Assembly: GCF_014269285.1 (NCBI RefSeq)
Contig: NZ_JACOAF010000008.1
Location: 1-64,000, forward strand
Origin: Rufibacter sediminis
Lineage (GTDB): Bacteria > Bacteroidota > Bacteroidia > Cytophagales > Hymenobacteraceae
Direction of reading: 5' to 3'
DNA length: 64,000 nt
In this document: positions 1 to 9,280 of the stretch, one piece after another
Layout: every line of letters starts with the position of its first letter
Position numbering within the stretch: position 1 is the first letter of the stretch
Translations under genes and position numbers: made by a program
The notes under the pieces: model-generated
Databases searched by the model: none
What the model saw: the letters and a program-made list of their open reading frames with translations, nothing else
Told to the model about the DNA's origin: nothing

Positions 1-118
1 GTGATCTCATAACGACGCATAGGCTTTTTGATACTCTAACAACTGCCAGGAAAAATAATTCTACAATTGTCAACGCGCCCTAAAACAAAGGAATTAGTGT
101 TTCTAAGAGGATTTGCTT

Positions 119-1627
119 TTACTCAGCGGAAGAAGTGGTAGAAGCCGTTTGCGCGGGTTGTCCTCCTTCACCTGTTTTCTGCGCGGCCGGTTTCTTGCGG
201 CGCTTTTTCTTGCGCTTTATTTGCTCGCCCTCCGCTCTGGGAGCTTGGGGCTGGCCTTCCACTCTGGGTGGACGGGGAGTGGCTGGAGCGCCTTCAGTGG
301 GTGCGCCGGCTGCTTTTTCAGGGCGGGGCTTTCCTTCTCTTCTCCGGTTGTTGTCACGGGTACCGCCGCCACTGCCTTCTCTGCGTCTGCCTTCGGGCCG
401 ACCGCCCTCGGGTCTTCCGCCTCTGCCGGCCGGAGCGCCACCGCGCCCGCGGCTGTTTCTCTTGCTGTTGCCAATCGGGTCAAACGCCGGACCTTCGCCC
501 AGGCCTTCCGGCAACGGTAACTTGGGGAGCTCGCGCTCAATCAGCTTCTCTATTTTCACCAGACGCTCCTGGTCTTGCTCGTTCACGAAGGTGATAGCCA
601 TGCCTTTGGTGCCGGCGCGCGCCGTGCGGCCAATGCGGTGCACGTAATCCTCGGCGTCCTGCGGTACGTCAAAATTCACCACGTGGCTGATGTTGTCCAC
701 ATCAATCCCTCGGGACATCACATCCGTGGCAACCAGTACCTGCAGTTGCTTGTTCCGGAATCGCTGGAGGGTTGCCTCCCGCTCGTCCTGGGTGCGGTCA
801 GAGCTGATTCCTTCGGCATCAAAGCCCATTTTCTGCAAAGAGCGCACAATGTCATTCACGGCGTTCTTGCGCGAGGTGAACAAAATCATGGTCTGAATCT
901 GGGCATCCTTTAAGATGTGCTGCAGCACGCGCAGTTTCTGGTTATCATACACCAGGTAAATCTGCTGGTCAATATTAGCGGCCGGTTTGGAGATGGAAAG
1001 GCTGATCTCTTCCGGGGTTTGTAGAATCTGCTTGGCGAACGTCCGGATTTTAGGCGGCATGGTGGCCGAGAACATCAGGGTCTGGCGCTCCTTGGGCAAC
1101 TGGGAGATGATTTTCATCAGATCGTCCATGAAACCCATGTCCAGCATCTTGTCTGCCTCATCTAAGATCAGGTATTTCAACTGGTCCAGCTTCACGTAGC
1201 CCATCTGCATGTGCGCGATCAAGCGGCCTGGTGTGGCCACAATAATGTCTGCGCCGCTGGTGAGGGCTTTCTTCTGCTGGTCCCAGTTCTGGGCATTGTT
1301 GCCGCCGTAAATGGCAATGGAAGTAGCGCCGGTAAAGTAGCTGAGGCCTTCTACCTGGTCATCAATCTGCTTGGCCAGTTCCCGGGTGGGTACCAACACC
1401 AGCGTACTGGTGAAATCATATTTCGCTTCGGTGATTTTGCTGAGGGTAGGCACCAGAAAGGCCGCCGTTTTACCTGTACCCGTTTGGGCGCAGGCAATCA
1501 AATCCTTTGACTCTAGTATATGCGGGATGGCCTGGGCCTGGATAGGAGTTGCCTGTTTATAACCCATAGACCGAATACCTTCCAGTAAGTCGGGCTGCAG
1601 GTTGAAATCGTCAAATGTAATGCTCAT
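119..1627 (-). CDS. DEAD-box ATP-dependent RNA helicase, RhlE-like
   Basis: A 502-residue superfamily 2 RNA helicase that would unwind RNA duplexes in the cytoplasm, in ribosome assembly, RNA decay or cold adaptation. All core motifs are visible in order: Q motif (GYKQATPIQAQAIP), motif I AQTGTGKT, PTRELA, TPGR, DEAD, SAT, ATDVMSRGIDV and HRIGRTAR. After about residue 385 there is a low-complexity tail rich in Gly, Arg and Pro that ends in a Lys/Arg cluster (KRKKKRRKKP), as in many Bacteroidota RhlE-type proteins; such tails bind RNA. The ATG at 1627 gives the usual N-terminus (MSITFDDFNLQ). A 583 bp gap separates it from the next gene, so a long 5' leader is possible. The family is certain; the RhlE subtype is inferred. 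Confidence 0.93.
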   Translation of the reverse strand: MSITFDDFNLQPDLLEGIRSMGYKQATPIQAQAIPHILESKDLIACAQTGTGKTAAFLVPTLSKITEAKYDFTSTLVLVPTRELAKQIDDQVEGLSYFTGATSIAIYGGNNAQNWDQQKKALTSGADIIVATPGRLIAHMQMGYVKLDQLKYLILDEADKMLDMGFMDDLMKIISQLPKERQTLMFSATMPPKIRTFAKQILQTPEEISLSISKPAANIDQQIYLVYDNQKLRVLQHILKDAQIQTMILFTSRKNAVNDIVRSLQKMGFDAEGISSDRTQDEREATLQRFRNKQLQVLVATDVMSRGIDVDNISHVVNFDVPQDAEDYVHRIGRTARAGTKGMAITFVNEQDQERLVKIEKLIERELPKLPLPEGLGEGPAFDPIGNSKRNSRGRGGAPAGRGGRPEGGRPEGRRREGSGGGTRDNNRRREGKPRPEKAAGAPTEGAPATPRPPRVEGQPQAPRAEGEQIKRKKKRRKKPAAQKTGEGGQPAQTASTTSSAE

Positions 1628-2210
1628 TGTTCTGTATCTTCTTGTATGCCAGCAAGGGAATTGAACTGGCGTTGGTATAAGCTCCTGTAAAGATAACCTT
1701 TTCTGCTGATTGGTGTCAGATTGTTTCTGAACAGCAGGGCAAAATAATGCATTCTGCCCTATTTCTATATACTGATCTTTGTGTATAGAAATTGCACTAT
1801 ATATTATTTATGAATGAAACTTTGCAAGGAATGTTGTAGTAAGAATACAATAGGTAAAAATAGGTAATTAGTCAAAATCGACCTGTTTTCATCGGTTTTA
1901 AAGAAATAAATTGCATATAAGTAAGAAGTTATTTGTAACATTTTTCTAAAATGCAATTGCGTGAAACCGCAGGTTTAACCCTTCGTTAAAGCGTGTATAG
2001 AAAGAAATTGAAAATAACTAAGTTGTTAACCCTGATACGAACTATGAAGCTATCTATACTTTCCCTTCTCTTGAAATCTGACTGAGCGCTGCTGTTAACT
2101 GAATTAGTTACAAAGATCGCTTAAAAATTTTATATCCCTCCTTGAATTTTTAAGGTCCCTGGGATAGCTACGTCTTCTCTTTATCCAATCATTCTTTTAT
2201 TTCTCCTATC
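1628..2210. other. Divergent AT-rich intergenic region, partly duplicated at 5.3 kb
   Basis: This 583 bp gap lies between the divergent helicase and the first secreted-protein gene. No gene is seen in it. About 1950-2080 closely resembles 5277-5400, in the same position before the second paralog. Shared blocks include TTCGTTAAAG, AAGAAATTGAA and TACTTTCCC, and the last bases before both start codons (TTTCTCCTATC) are identical. The promoter and leader were therefore duplicated together with the coding sequence. Confidence 0.6.
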
Positions 2211-4856
2211 ATGAAAAGAACTATACTTTCATGGGCTAGCACCCTTATGCTTATATTTTTCGGGCTGGTCTCCCAGGCCCAGGCCCAGTGCGCCGGCTCC
2301 AACGGCTGCTTTGACTTCAAGCTGGTGAGCGCCACGGCCTCTGGCTCCAACACCAAGCTGACCTTCTCCGTGAAGGTGAACTGCGACAAGGACCTGAGCA
2401 ACGTGGCCTTCGAGCTTCCTTCCGGACAGCGGGCCTCCGCACCAATGGGCAAGAAGTACAACTACACTGTTGAAAACACCACCAACAACCCTTTCTACTC
2501 GGTAAAATTCGAGGGCAAGGGCATCAATGGTTACAAGAAAGGAGTTGAGGATGTGTTCTCCTACGAGGTGAACACCGCCGCCTTCAGCAAGATGAAGTCC
2601 ATGCGTATCCAGGCCAAAGCCGGCCAGAACGTAGGCACTTTCTCCTTCAACCCGCAGAACTGCGCGCCGGCTAACAACGGCGGCGGAAACAACGGTGGCG
2701 ACAACTGCAAAGATTCTCAGCCAAGACCAATTATGGGTGATCAGCACCCTTGCGCCGGAGACGTTATCCAATATTGCATTGAGAATGATCGTAACTATAC
2801 CTCCTTTGAATGGGATGTTCCAAGAGCACAGGCAGGTCAGCCTCCAGTAGGCTGGGAGATTATCTCAGGACAGGGAACAAGCTGCGTGACTGTTAGAGTA
2901 GGTCAGAAAAGCGGTACCATGAAAGTGAAAGTGAACGATCCTATCTGCGGAACCAAAGTAGCCACGCTGCCAGTGAAACCAGGTAAAAGCTTCACAGTAA
3001 CCATTGCTGGTCCAGACTCTATCTGCGTAAAAACCCCACAAACGTACACCGCTTCAGTTAAGAAAACGAACGGCAACGGAAACGGTAATGGAAACGCCAA
3101 AGGCGAATTCAACTTCAACTGGACTGTTCCTGCTGACTGGACCATCCAAAGCGGACAAGGTACTGACAAAATTGTAGTGATCCCAGGTGCCACAGACGGC
3201 GAAGTGAACGTGTATGTAAGCGATAATGCCAAAGTAAGCGGTAACGGCAATAACGGAAACGGAGTAGGCGGTTACAAAAAAGGCTACTGCGGAACTGCCT
3301 CTGACATGATCCTGGTAGAAACAAATGAGAACTGCGGAACATCTTCCATCTGCCCAACTTTCAAAGTAGACATCACGGGTCAGGCTCAATTCTGCAAAGG
3401 CGATGTACTTACCTTTGATGCAGTAATTGCCGGTAGCGGAGTAGTGAAAACCAAAGGAGGAGTTGGAGCCAGCACCTGGAGCAAGAACAACAAGAACAAT
3501 AAAAACAGCCAGGTAGAGTACGCCTACCAGTGGACTGTGCCAGCCGGATGGGAAGTAGTATCTGGTCAGGGAACTAGCCAACTGATCGTGAAAGCCGGAA
3601 CGGTGGCAGGCAATGTGGCCGTGAATGTTTCAGCCTCTAAAAAGAATGACCCTGCCTACTGCGGAACCGGAACCGATACGCAGCCAGTAACTGTGAACCC
3701 AGTATGCGGCCAGTGCCCTAAACCTGATCTGGCGGTAGATGCTCCATCTGAAGTATGCCACAGCACCAACGACCTGTACACGTTCAGAGTTAAAAATGCA
3801 AAAACAGGCGTTAAATACCACTTCTACCTGCCTGAAGAATTCACAGTAGTAGAAAGCGGAAATGGCTTTGTGACCGTAGATGTGAACTCTGCTAACTCAG
3901 ACACTACGCTTTATGTAACTGTAGTAGCCATCAATGCAACGAACTGTGGTGCCGAGGTAGTTTGCCTGCCAGTGAATGTGAAAGACTGTGGAACTACTCC
4001 TCCTTGCGTGAAACCAGAAGTGAGCTTGGTTGCCCCAGACACCATCTGTAACTTAGCCGACGAGCCAACCACTATCAGAGTAGCGCAACCACAAGCCGGT
4101 GTTACTTACACCTTCAATGTGCCAGACGGATTCATCGTGTTGGAAGAAGGAGCTGACTTTGTAACAGTAGTGGCGGTTTTCGAAGAAGAGCAACTTGGTC
4201 AGCCACAAACCATCACGGTAACTGCCTCAAACGAATGTGGAACGGCAACTGCGCAAGAAACCATCATCGTGGCAGACTGCGGCTTGGGTAACCCGCTTCC
4301 GGTAACACTCACCGCCTTTGACGGGGTATCTCGCGGCGGATCAGTAGAACTTGCCTGGAGCACTGCCTCTGAGATCAACAACGACCGTTTCGAGATTGAG
4401 CGTAGCAGCAACGGCAAAGACTTCAGCAAAGTGGGTGAAGTGAAAGGAAACGGTAACTCCTCAGTGAAAGTAGACTACGCTTACACAGACCGTAGCGCCA
4501 CCTCTGGAACCGTGTACTACCGCCTGAAGCAAGTTGACTTTGACAACTCTTCTGAGTACTCCAAAGTGATTTCAGTAAGCCACGCGGCCACCGCCAGCAG
4601 CGCAGCAGGAATCAGCGTGTACCCTAACCCGGTAACGGACAGACAAGTGAATGTTCGCTTCCAGGAGCCGGTAAACGGAAACGCTACCATCCGTCTGGTG
4701 GACATGAGCGGCAGACTGTTGCACAGCCAGGAAGTAAGCAGCGTAGCCTCTGAGGTTGCCATGAACTTGACCGGCCTGAATCTGAAAGCTGGTATCTACC
4801 TGATCTCAGTGAACGTGAACGGCAAAAGCACCACCCAACGGATTGTGGTGAGATAA
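2211..4856 (+). CDS. Secreted T9SS-sorted multidomain protein, PKD-like domains (paralog 1)
   Basis: An 881-residue secreted protein. It has a Sec signal peptide (MKRTILSWAST...SQAQAQ), then an N-terminal domain of about 130 residues. After that come several Cys-containing beta-sandwich repeats of PKD/Ig-like type with recurrent W.VP..W.I.SGQGT and NCG motifs. The C-terminal T9SS type A sorting domain begins near SVYPNPV and ends in TTQRIVVR, so the protein should cross the outer membrane by the type IX system and be surface-bound or released. Asn-Gly runs (NGNGNGN) interrupt loops of the repeats. Residues 26-155 are almost identical to the paralog at 5544, and the rest is clearly diverged. 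The 5' part uses G/C-ending codons while the middle prefers GGA, GTA and ACT-type codons. An adhesin or matrix role is an inference; no catalytic motif is visible. Confidence 0.85.
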   Translation: MKRTILSWASTLMLIFFGLVSQAQAQCAGSNGCFDFKLVSATASGSNTKLTFSVKVNCDKDLSNVAFELPSGQRASAPMGKKYNYTVENTTNNPFYSVKFEGKGINGYKKGVEDVFSYEVNTAAFSKMKSMRIQAKAGQNVGTFSFNPQNCAPANNGGGNNGGDNCKDSQPRPIMGDQHPCAGDVIQYCIENDRNYTSFEWDVPRAQAGQPPVGWEIISGQGTSCVTVRVGQKSGTMKVKVNDPICGTKVATLPVKPGKSFTVTIAGPDSICVKTPQTYTASVKKTNGNGNGNGNAKGEFNFNWTVPADWTIQSGQGTDKIVVIPGATDGEVNVYVSDNAKVSGNGNNGNGVGGYKKGYCGTASDMILVETNENCGTSSICPTFKVDITGQAQFCKGDVLTFDAVIAGSGVVKTKGGVGASTWSKNNKNNKNSQVEYAYQWTVPAGWEVVSGQGTSQLIVKAGTVAGNVAVNVSASKKNDPAYCGTGTDTQPVTVNPVCGQCPKPDLAVDAPSEVCHSTNDLYTFRVKNAKTGVKYHFYLPEEFTVVESGNGFVTVDVNSANSDTTLYVTVVAINATNCGAEVVCLPVNVKDCGTTPPCVKPEVSLVAPDTICNLADEPTTIRVAQPQAGVTYTFNVPDGFIVLEEGADFVTVVAVFEEEQLGQPQTITVTASNECGTATAQETIIVADCGLGNPLPVTLTAFDGVSRGGSVELAWSTASEINNDRFEIERSSNGKDFSKVGEVKGNGNSSVKVDYAYTDRSATSGTVYYRLKQVDFDNSSEYSKVISVSHAATASSAAGISVYPNPVTDRQVNVRFQEPVNGNATIRLVDMSGRLLHSQEVSSVASEVAMNLTGLNLKAGIYLISVNVNGKSTTQRIVVR

Positions 4857-4882
4857 TAAAGAGAGAGATTGATAGGATGTAG

Positions 4883-4919
4883 GCAGGCAGTGACCCTTGG
4901 TCGCTGCCTGCTTTTTTTT
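4883..4919 (+). terminator. Rho-independent terminator after paralog 1
   Basis: A 13-bp stem (GCAGGCAGTGACC paired with GGTCGCTGCCTGC, one G-T pair) with a three-base loop is followed by at least seven T. The same stem recurs after paralog 2, so the terminator was duplicated with the gene. Confidence 0.9.
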
Positions 4920-5543
4920 ATGTCTACTATGTAGCGAAGTCTATATGTTCTTTTCTAGCTATGGCTGCCTTGATAAGTTGAGAGTTGCCAATTTGTGCAC
5001 GGCAGAATTAGAGAAGTCAAGTAAAGCAGTTGGTGAAGGCATCTCCGGATGTATCACGGTGGAAAGTCTGTTATCAAGCATCGAAGTTCTGTTGTTCTTG
5101 TTCTAGCGAGAAATTGGAGTGTAACTAGAAAGAAGGTGTAATCAGTTGATGTAGTCAATCCCAGATATATTGCAAAAGGTATATAGGTGTTAATGTGCGG
5201 TATAGAGGTATTTAGCCAGTTTAGCCGGATTGGCTGTTGTATTTTGTTGCGATTTTGTTTGTGATATTAACTGAAAGTGCAATTTTGTGCAACCGCAGTT
5301 TTTCGCCTTCGTTAAAGAGAATATAAGTAAGAAATTGAAGATAAAGAAGGTGTTGAACGAAATCCTCTAAGAAGCTATGATAATATCTGTACTTTCCCCT
5401 CTGAACAAGTCTGCATAAGCACATTGCTATACACAGCTTTATAAGCCCATCTGGCTTTTTACCCTCCCTATTCCCTGTTTAGCAGGGGCATTGAATAACT
5501 ACGTCTTTTCCAAGTCCTATTTACCGTCCAATTTTCTCCTATC
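4920..5543. other. Intergenic region between the tandem paralogs
   Basis: No convincing gene. The only long frame (4897-5106) starts inside the terminator and has no recognisable domain. The 3' part, from about 5277, repeats the upstream region of paralog 1 and should hold the promoter and leader of paralog 2. Confidence 0.5.
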
Positions 5544-7862
5544 ATGAAAAGAACTATACTTTCATGGGCTAGCACCCTTTTGCTTATACTTTTCTGTTTT
5601 GCGGGCCAGGCCCAGGCCCAGTGCGCCGGCTCCAACGGCTGCTTTGACTTCAAACTGGTGAGCGCCACCGCCTCTGGCTCCAACACCAAGCTGACCTTCT
5701 CCGTGAAGGTGAACTGCGACAAAGACCTGAGCAATGTGGCCTTTGAGCTTCCTTCCGGACAGCGGGCCTCCGCGCCTATGGGCAAGAAGTACAATTACAC
5801 TGTTGAAAACACCACCAACAATCCTTTCTACTCGGTAAAATTCGAAGGCAAGGGCATCAATGGTTACAAGAAAGGAGTTGAGGATGTGTTCTCCTACGAG
5901 GTGAACACCGCTGCCTTCAGCAAGATGAAGTCTATGCGCATCCAGGCCAAAGCCGGCCAGAACGTAGGCACTTTCTCCTTCAACCCGCAGAACTGCGCGC
6001 CCGCTAACAACGGCGGCGGAAACAGCGGAGATGGAAATAACGGCGGCAACAACGGGAACAATGGAAACAACGGCAACGGAAACAACGGTGGCGGAAATGG
6101 CAATGGTGGTAATAACGGCGGAGACAACTGCAAAGACTCTCAGCCAAGACCTATTGAAGGACCAACCAGCCCTTGCCCTGGTGAAATTGTAGAATATACC
6201 ATCCGGAATGAATACACCTCTTATGCCTGGGATGTGCCAAGAGCGCAGGAAGGAAAAGCCCCTATCGGCTGGGAAATTGTAAGCGGACAAGGTACAAACA
6301 AAGTGAGAGTGCGCGTGGGTATGAAAAACGGCACCATGAAAGTGACCGTGAACCACGCTGAATGCGGCACGAAAGTAGCCACCCTGCCGGTGAAACCAGG
6401 CAATGCATTGGCAGTTTCCATTGAAGGAGACTCTAAATACTGCGCCGGAGATGTACTGGTCTTCAAAGCCTCGGCCGGTAAAACCAACGGCAACGGAAAT
6501 GGCAACGGCAAAAACAAATCGTATGATTTTGCCTGGGACGTGCCAGCTGGCTGGGCCATCGTTTCTGGTCAGGGTACCAGCACGCTAATTGTAAAAGCCG
6601 GTACTGCCGCCGGAGACGTGTCAGTGACCGTGGCCAGCAATGCTAAAAAGAACAAAGCGATCTGTGAGGCTGGTGAAGCAGTGATTGCGGTAACTCCTAA
6701 ACCTAACTGCAGCCCTTGCGCCAAGCCAAATCTGGACGTGGAAGCTCCTACCGTGGTATGTGCCTCAGGAGATAAGATCTACAAATTTGCGGTAGAAAAC
6801 AGAGACCCATCCGGCAGAATGAAGTATGATTTCTTCCTGCCAGAAGAGTTTCAAGTGGTGTCTCAAGGGTACGGCTACGTGAACATCAAAGTGAACAACG
6901 CCAAGCCAGATTCAACGCTCTTTGTGACAGTTATTGCGGTAAATGCCAATAACTGCGGAGCCGAGGCGGTTTGCCTGCCAGTGCAAGTAGAGGATTGCCC
7001 AACTGGTCCGTGCACCAAACCAACCGTGTCTCTGGAAGCGCCCGCCTCCATCTGTAACCTCGCCAATGAGCCTACCACCATCACAGTAGGTCAGGTGCAA
7101 GCCGGAGTAACCTACACCTTTGACTTGCCAGAAGGATTCTTAGTTCTGGAGGAAAGCAATGGCTCTGTCACCTTTGTGGCTGTTTTGGAAGAAGCGCAAT
7201 TAGAACAGCCTTACACCGTACGAGTGACGGCCACCAATGACTGCGGCAGCGCCGTAGCTGAGCAACAGATCTTTGTGGAAGACTGCGGAAACGGTAACCC
7301 ACTGCCGGTGACCCTGACCAGATTTGGGGGCGTGTCCCGCAACGGTGGAGTAGAGCTGACCTGGAGCACCGCTTCTGAGATCAACAATGACCGCTTCGAG
7401 ATTGAGCGTAGCGCCAACGGCAAAGACTTCAGCAAAGTGGGTGAAGTGAAAGGAAACGGTAACTCCGCCACCCTTAACAACTACGCCTTCACAGACCATG
7501 CCGCTGCCGCCGGAACCGTGTACTACCGCCTGAGACAAGTTGACTTTGATGGTGCCTTTGAATACTCTAAAGTGATCTCCGTGAGCCACGCAACTGGTGC
7601 GGTTGCTCAGGCTGCCATCAACGTGTACCCTAACCCGGTAACCAACGGAAGAGTAGCCGTTCGCTTCCAGGAGCAGGTTTCAGGAGGCGCTACCATCCGC
7701 CTAAGCGATATGAGTGGCCGCGTGCTGCATACCCAGGAACTGAGCAGCGTGAACTCAGAAGTAGACATGAACCTGTCAGGCATGAACATCAGAGCGGGTA
7801 TTTACCTGCTGTCAGTGACCGCCAACGGCCGCAGCACTACCCAGCGCATCGTGGTAAGATAA
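5544..7862 (+). CDS. Secreted T9SS-sorted multidomain protein, PKD-like domains (paralog 2)
   Basis: A 772-residue tandem paralog of the gene at 2211. The first 11 codons and residues from about 25 to 155 are nearly identical. The signal-peptide core differs (LLLILFCFAGQAQAQ). A Gly/Asn linker of about 45 residues (repeats of NNGGGN and NGNGNN type) separates the conserved N-terminal domain from PKD/Ig-like repeats that keep the W.VP and SGQGT motifs. This paralog has one repeat fewer than its neighbour. The C-terminus is again a T9SS type A sorting domain (VYPNPVTNGRVAVRF..., ending TTQRIVVR). Surface exposure is well supported by the signal peptide and sorting domain; the ligand or function is unknown. 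Confidence 0.85.
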   Translation: MKRTILSWASTLLLILFCFAGQAQAQCAGSNGCFDFKLVSATASGSNTKLTFSVKVNCDKDLSNVAFELPSGQRASAPMGKKYNYTVENTTNNPFYSVKFEGKGINGYKKGVEDVFSYEVNTAAFSKMKSMRIQAKAGQNVGTFSFNPQNCAPANNGGGNSGDGNNGGNNGNNGNNGNGNNGGGNGNGGNNGGDNCKDSQPRPIEGPTSPCPGEIVEYTIRNEYTSYAWDVPRAQEGKAPIGWEIVSGQGTNKVRVRVGMKNGTMKVTVNHAECGTKVATLPVKPGNALAVSIEGDSKYCAGDVLVFKASAGKTNGNGNGNGKNKSYDFAWDVPAGWAIVSGQGTSTLIVKAGTAAGDVSVTVASNAKKNKAICEAGEAVIAVTPKPNCSPCAKPNLDVEAPTVVCASGDKIYKFAVENRDPSGRMKYDFFLPEEFQVVSQGYGYVNIKVNNAKPDSTLFVTVIAVNANNCGAEAVCLPVQVEDCPTGPCTKPTVSLEAPASICNLANEPTTITVGQVQAGVTYTFDLPEGFLVLEESNGSVTFVAVLEEAQLEQPYTVRVTATNDCGSAVAEQQIFVEDCGNGNPLPVTLTRFGGVSRNGGVELTWSTASEINNDRFEIERSANGKDFSKVGEVKGNGNSATLNNYAFTDHAAAAGTVYYRLRQVDFDGAFEYSKVISVSHATGAVAQAAINVYPNPVTNGRVAVRFQEQVSGGATIRLSDMSGRVLHTQELSSVNSEVDMNLSGMNIRAGIYLLSVTANGRSTTQRIVVR

Positions 7863-7890
7863 AGTTAGAATTGGATTGATAGGAAGCTAA

Positions 7891-7927
7891 GCAGGCAGTG
7901 ACTTCTGGTCACTGCCTGCTTTTTTTA
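7891..7927 (+). terminator. Rho-independent terminator after paralog 2
   Basis: A perfect 12-bp stem (GCAGGCAGTGAC / GTCACTGCCTGC) with loop TTCTG is followed by seven or more T. It is nearly the same as the terminator at 4883. Confidence 0.92.
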
Positions 7928-7961
7928 TTGCCTCGACCTTAAGAAAAGAAGTGTAGCGTTT

Positions 7962-8000
7962 CCTGTTTTTTGCCCATTTTTGGAAAAACAGCCGCAAAAC
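7962..8000. repeat. 37-bp palindrome family, copy abutting a start codon
   Basis: An imperfect inverted repeat (left TGTTTTTTGCCC, right GAAAAACAGCCGCAAAAC) that ends 2 bp before the ATG of the CoA transferase at 8003. Confidence 0.7.
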
Positions 8001-8002
8001 AA

Positions 8003-9226
8003 ATGGACGTACACAAAGGGCTTTTTCAGGATTTGGTAGTGGTGGAATTCGCCAGCGTGCTGGCCGGGCCCAGCGTAGGGCAGTTCTTCGCCGAGATGGG
8101 CGCCGAGGTGCTGAAGATCGAGAACATTAAAAGCCAGGGCGATGTCACCCGGCGCTGGAAGCTATCCTCGGAAAACCCCGATACCTCGGTGTCAGCGTAT
8201 TTTTCGTCTGCTAACTGGGGAAAGAAGTCTGTTTGCCTGGATCTGGCGGCTGAGCCCGTGCGGGAACTGGTGCACTGCATCGTCCGGAAAGCTGATATTG
8301 TGCTGGCTAGTTTCAAGGCCGGCGATGCCGAAAAGCTGCAGATGGACTACAACACCCTCTCGCAACTCAACCCCAAACTGCTGTACGGCCACATCACCGG
8401 CTACGGGAGCGAGGTGGCCCGCGCGGGCTATGACGCCGTTCTGCAAGCTGAAACCGGATTCATGTACCTGAATGGCGAGAAAGGCGGTGCTCCCCTCAAA
8501 ATGCCGGTGGCTCTGATTGACCTGCTGGCCGCCCATCAACTGAAAGAAGGCTTGTTGGCGGGGCTGTATAGAAGGGAAAAGACCGGGCAGGGGCAATACG
8601 TGGAAGTCTCTTTGCTGAAGGCCGCCATTTCCTCTCTGGCCAACCAGGCCACCAACTATCTGGTGGCCGGGGAATCGCCTCAGCGGATGGGTTCTGAGCA
8701 CCCCACCATTGTGCCCTACGGTACCATCTTTCAGACCTCAGATGAGAAGGAACTGGTGCTGGCGGTAGGGGATGATAGGCAGTTTAAGACCCTGTGCCAG
8801 GTGTTGGGAGATGCGGCCTTGGGGGAAGAAGCAGATTTTTCCACCAATTACAGGCGCGTGCAGAACCGGGTAGCTTTAATCCAAAAATTGAGAAAACTGG
8901 TGGCGCGTTTTACGCAGCAAGAACTTTTGCAGGTTCTGGTAGAACAAAACGTGCCTGCCGGTGCCGTACACTCTGTACCAGAAGCCTTGGCGCAACCCTT
9001 AGTGCAGCCCCAGTTGCTGGCAGATCAGAAGAATCAGCCCAGGGGAGTGCGTCAAATCGCGTTTTCAAGCCCAGATTCTGTACCTTTGCCGCTGGCAATG
9101 CCGCCAGCGTTAGGCCAGCACACGGTAGAGGTGCTGCAAAACAAAGCCGGGTGTTTAGCGGTTGAAATTGAAAAACTAGCCCAAAAACGGCTGGTATTTC
9201 CGGCGGAACAGAAAAAGGATAACTAA
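8003..9226 (+). CDS. CoA transferase family III (CaiB/BaiF type)
   Basis: A 407-residue family III acyl-CoA:carboxylate CoA transferase, which would move CoA between acyl-CoA and a free acid in the cytoplasm. The N-terminus (LVVVEFASVLAGPSVGQFFAEMGAEVLKIE) is the typical CaiB fold start. The family catalytic Asp lies in the GYDAVLQAETG region, and GKTGQGQYVEVSLL-type residues follow. A longer frame begins at TTG 7970, but those 11 residues come from a copy of the 37-bp palindrome, so the ATG at 8003 is chosen. The gene stands alone between a terminator and an unknown gene, so the substrate cannot be inferred from context. Confidence 0.88.
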   Translation: MDVHKGLFQDLVVVEFASVLAGPSVGQFFAEMGAEVLKIENIKSQGDVTRRWKLSSENPDTSVSAYFSSANWGKKSVCLDLAAEPVRELVHCIVRKADIVLASFKAGDAEKLQMDYNTLSQLNPKLLYGHITGYGSEVARAGYDAVLQAETGFMYLNGEKGGAPLKMPVALIDLLAAHQLKEGLLAGLYRREKTGQGQYVEVSLLKAAISSLANQATNYLVAGESPQRMGSEHPTIVPYGTIFQTSDEKELVLAVGDDRQFKTLCQVLGDAALGEEADFSTNYRRVQNRVALIQKLRKLVARFTQQELLQVLVEQNVPAGAVHSVPEALAQPLVQPQLLADQKNQPRGVRQIAFSSPDSVPLPLAMPPALGQHTVEVLQNKAGCLAVEIEKLAQKRLVFPAEQKKDN

Positions 9227-9280
9227 AAGGCGCTACGGAAAGTACTATTATAGATACTTTGCCCAGGGCGGCACAAGAAC

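Noticed and set aside
1-20. A possible minus-strand start (ATG at 20, reading MRRYEIT) cut by the window edge.
   Set aside because: Only seven codons are visible; no family or promoter can be supported.
4897-5106. 69-residue frame between the T9SS paralogs.
   Set aside because: It starts inside a terminator, has no leader and no recognisable domain.
5562-6356. Long antisense frames opposite the T9SS genes (also 2229-2771).
   Set aside because: They are shadows caused by G/C-biased third positions; their Val/Gly/His-rich sequences have no domain.
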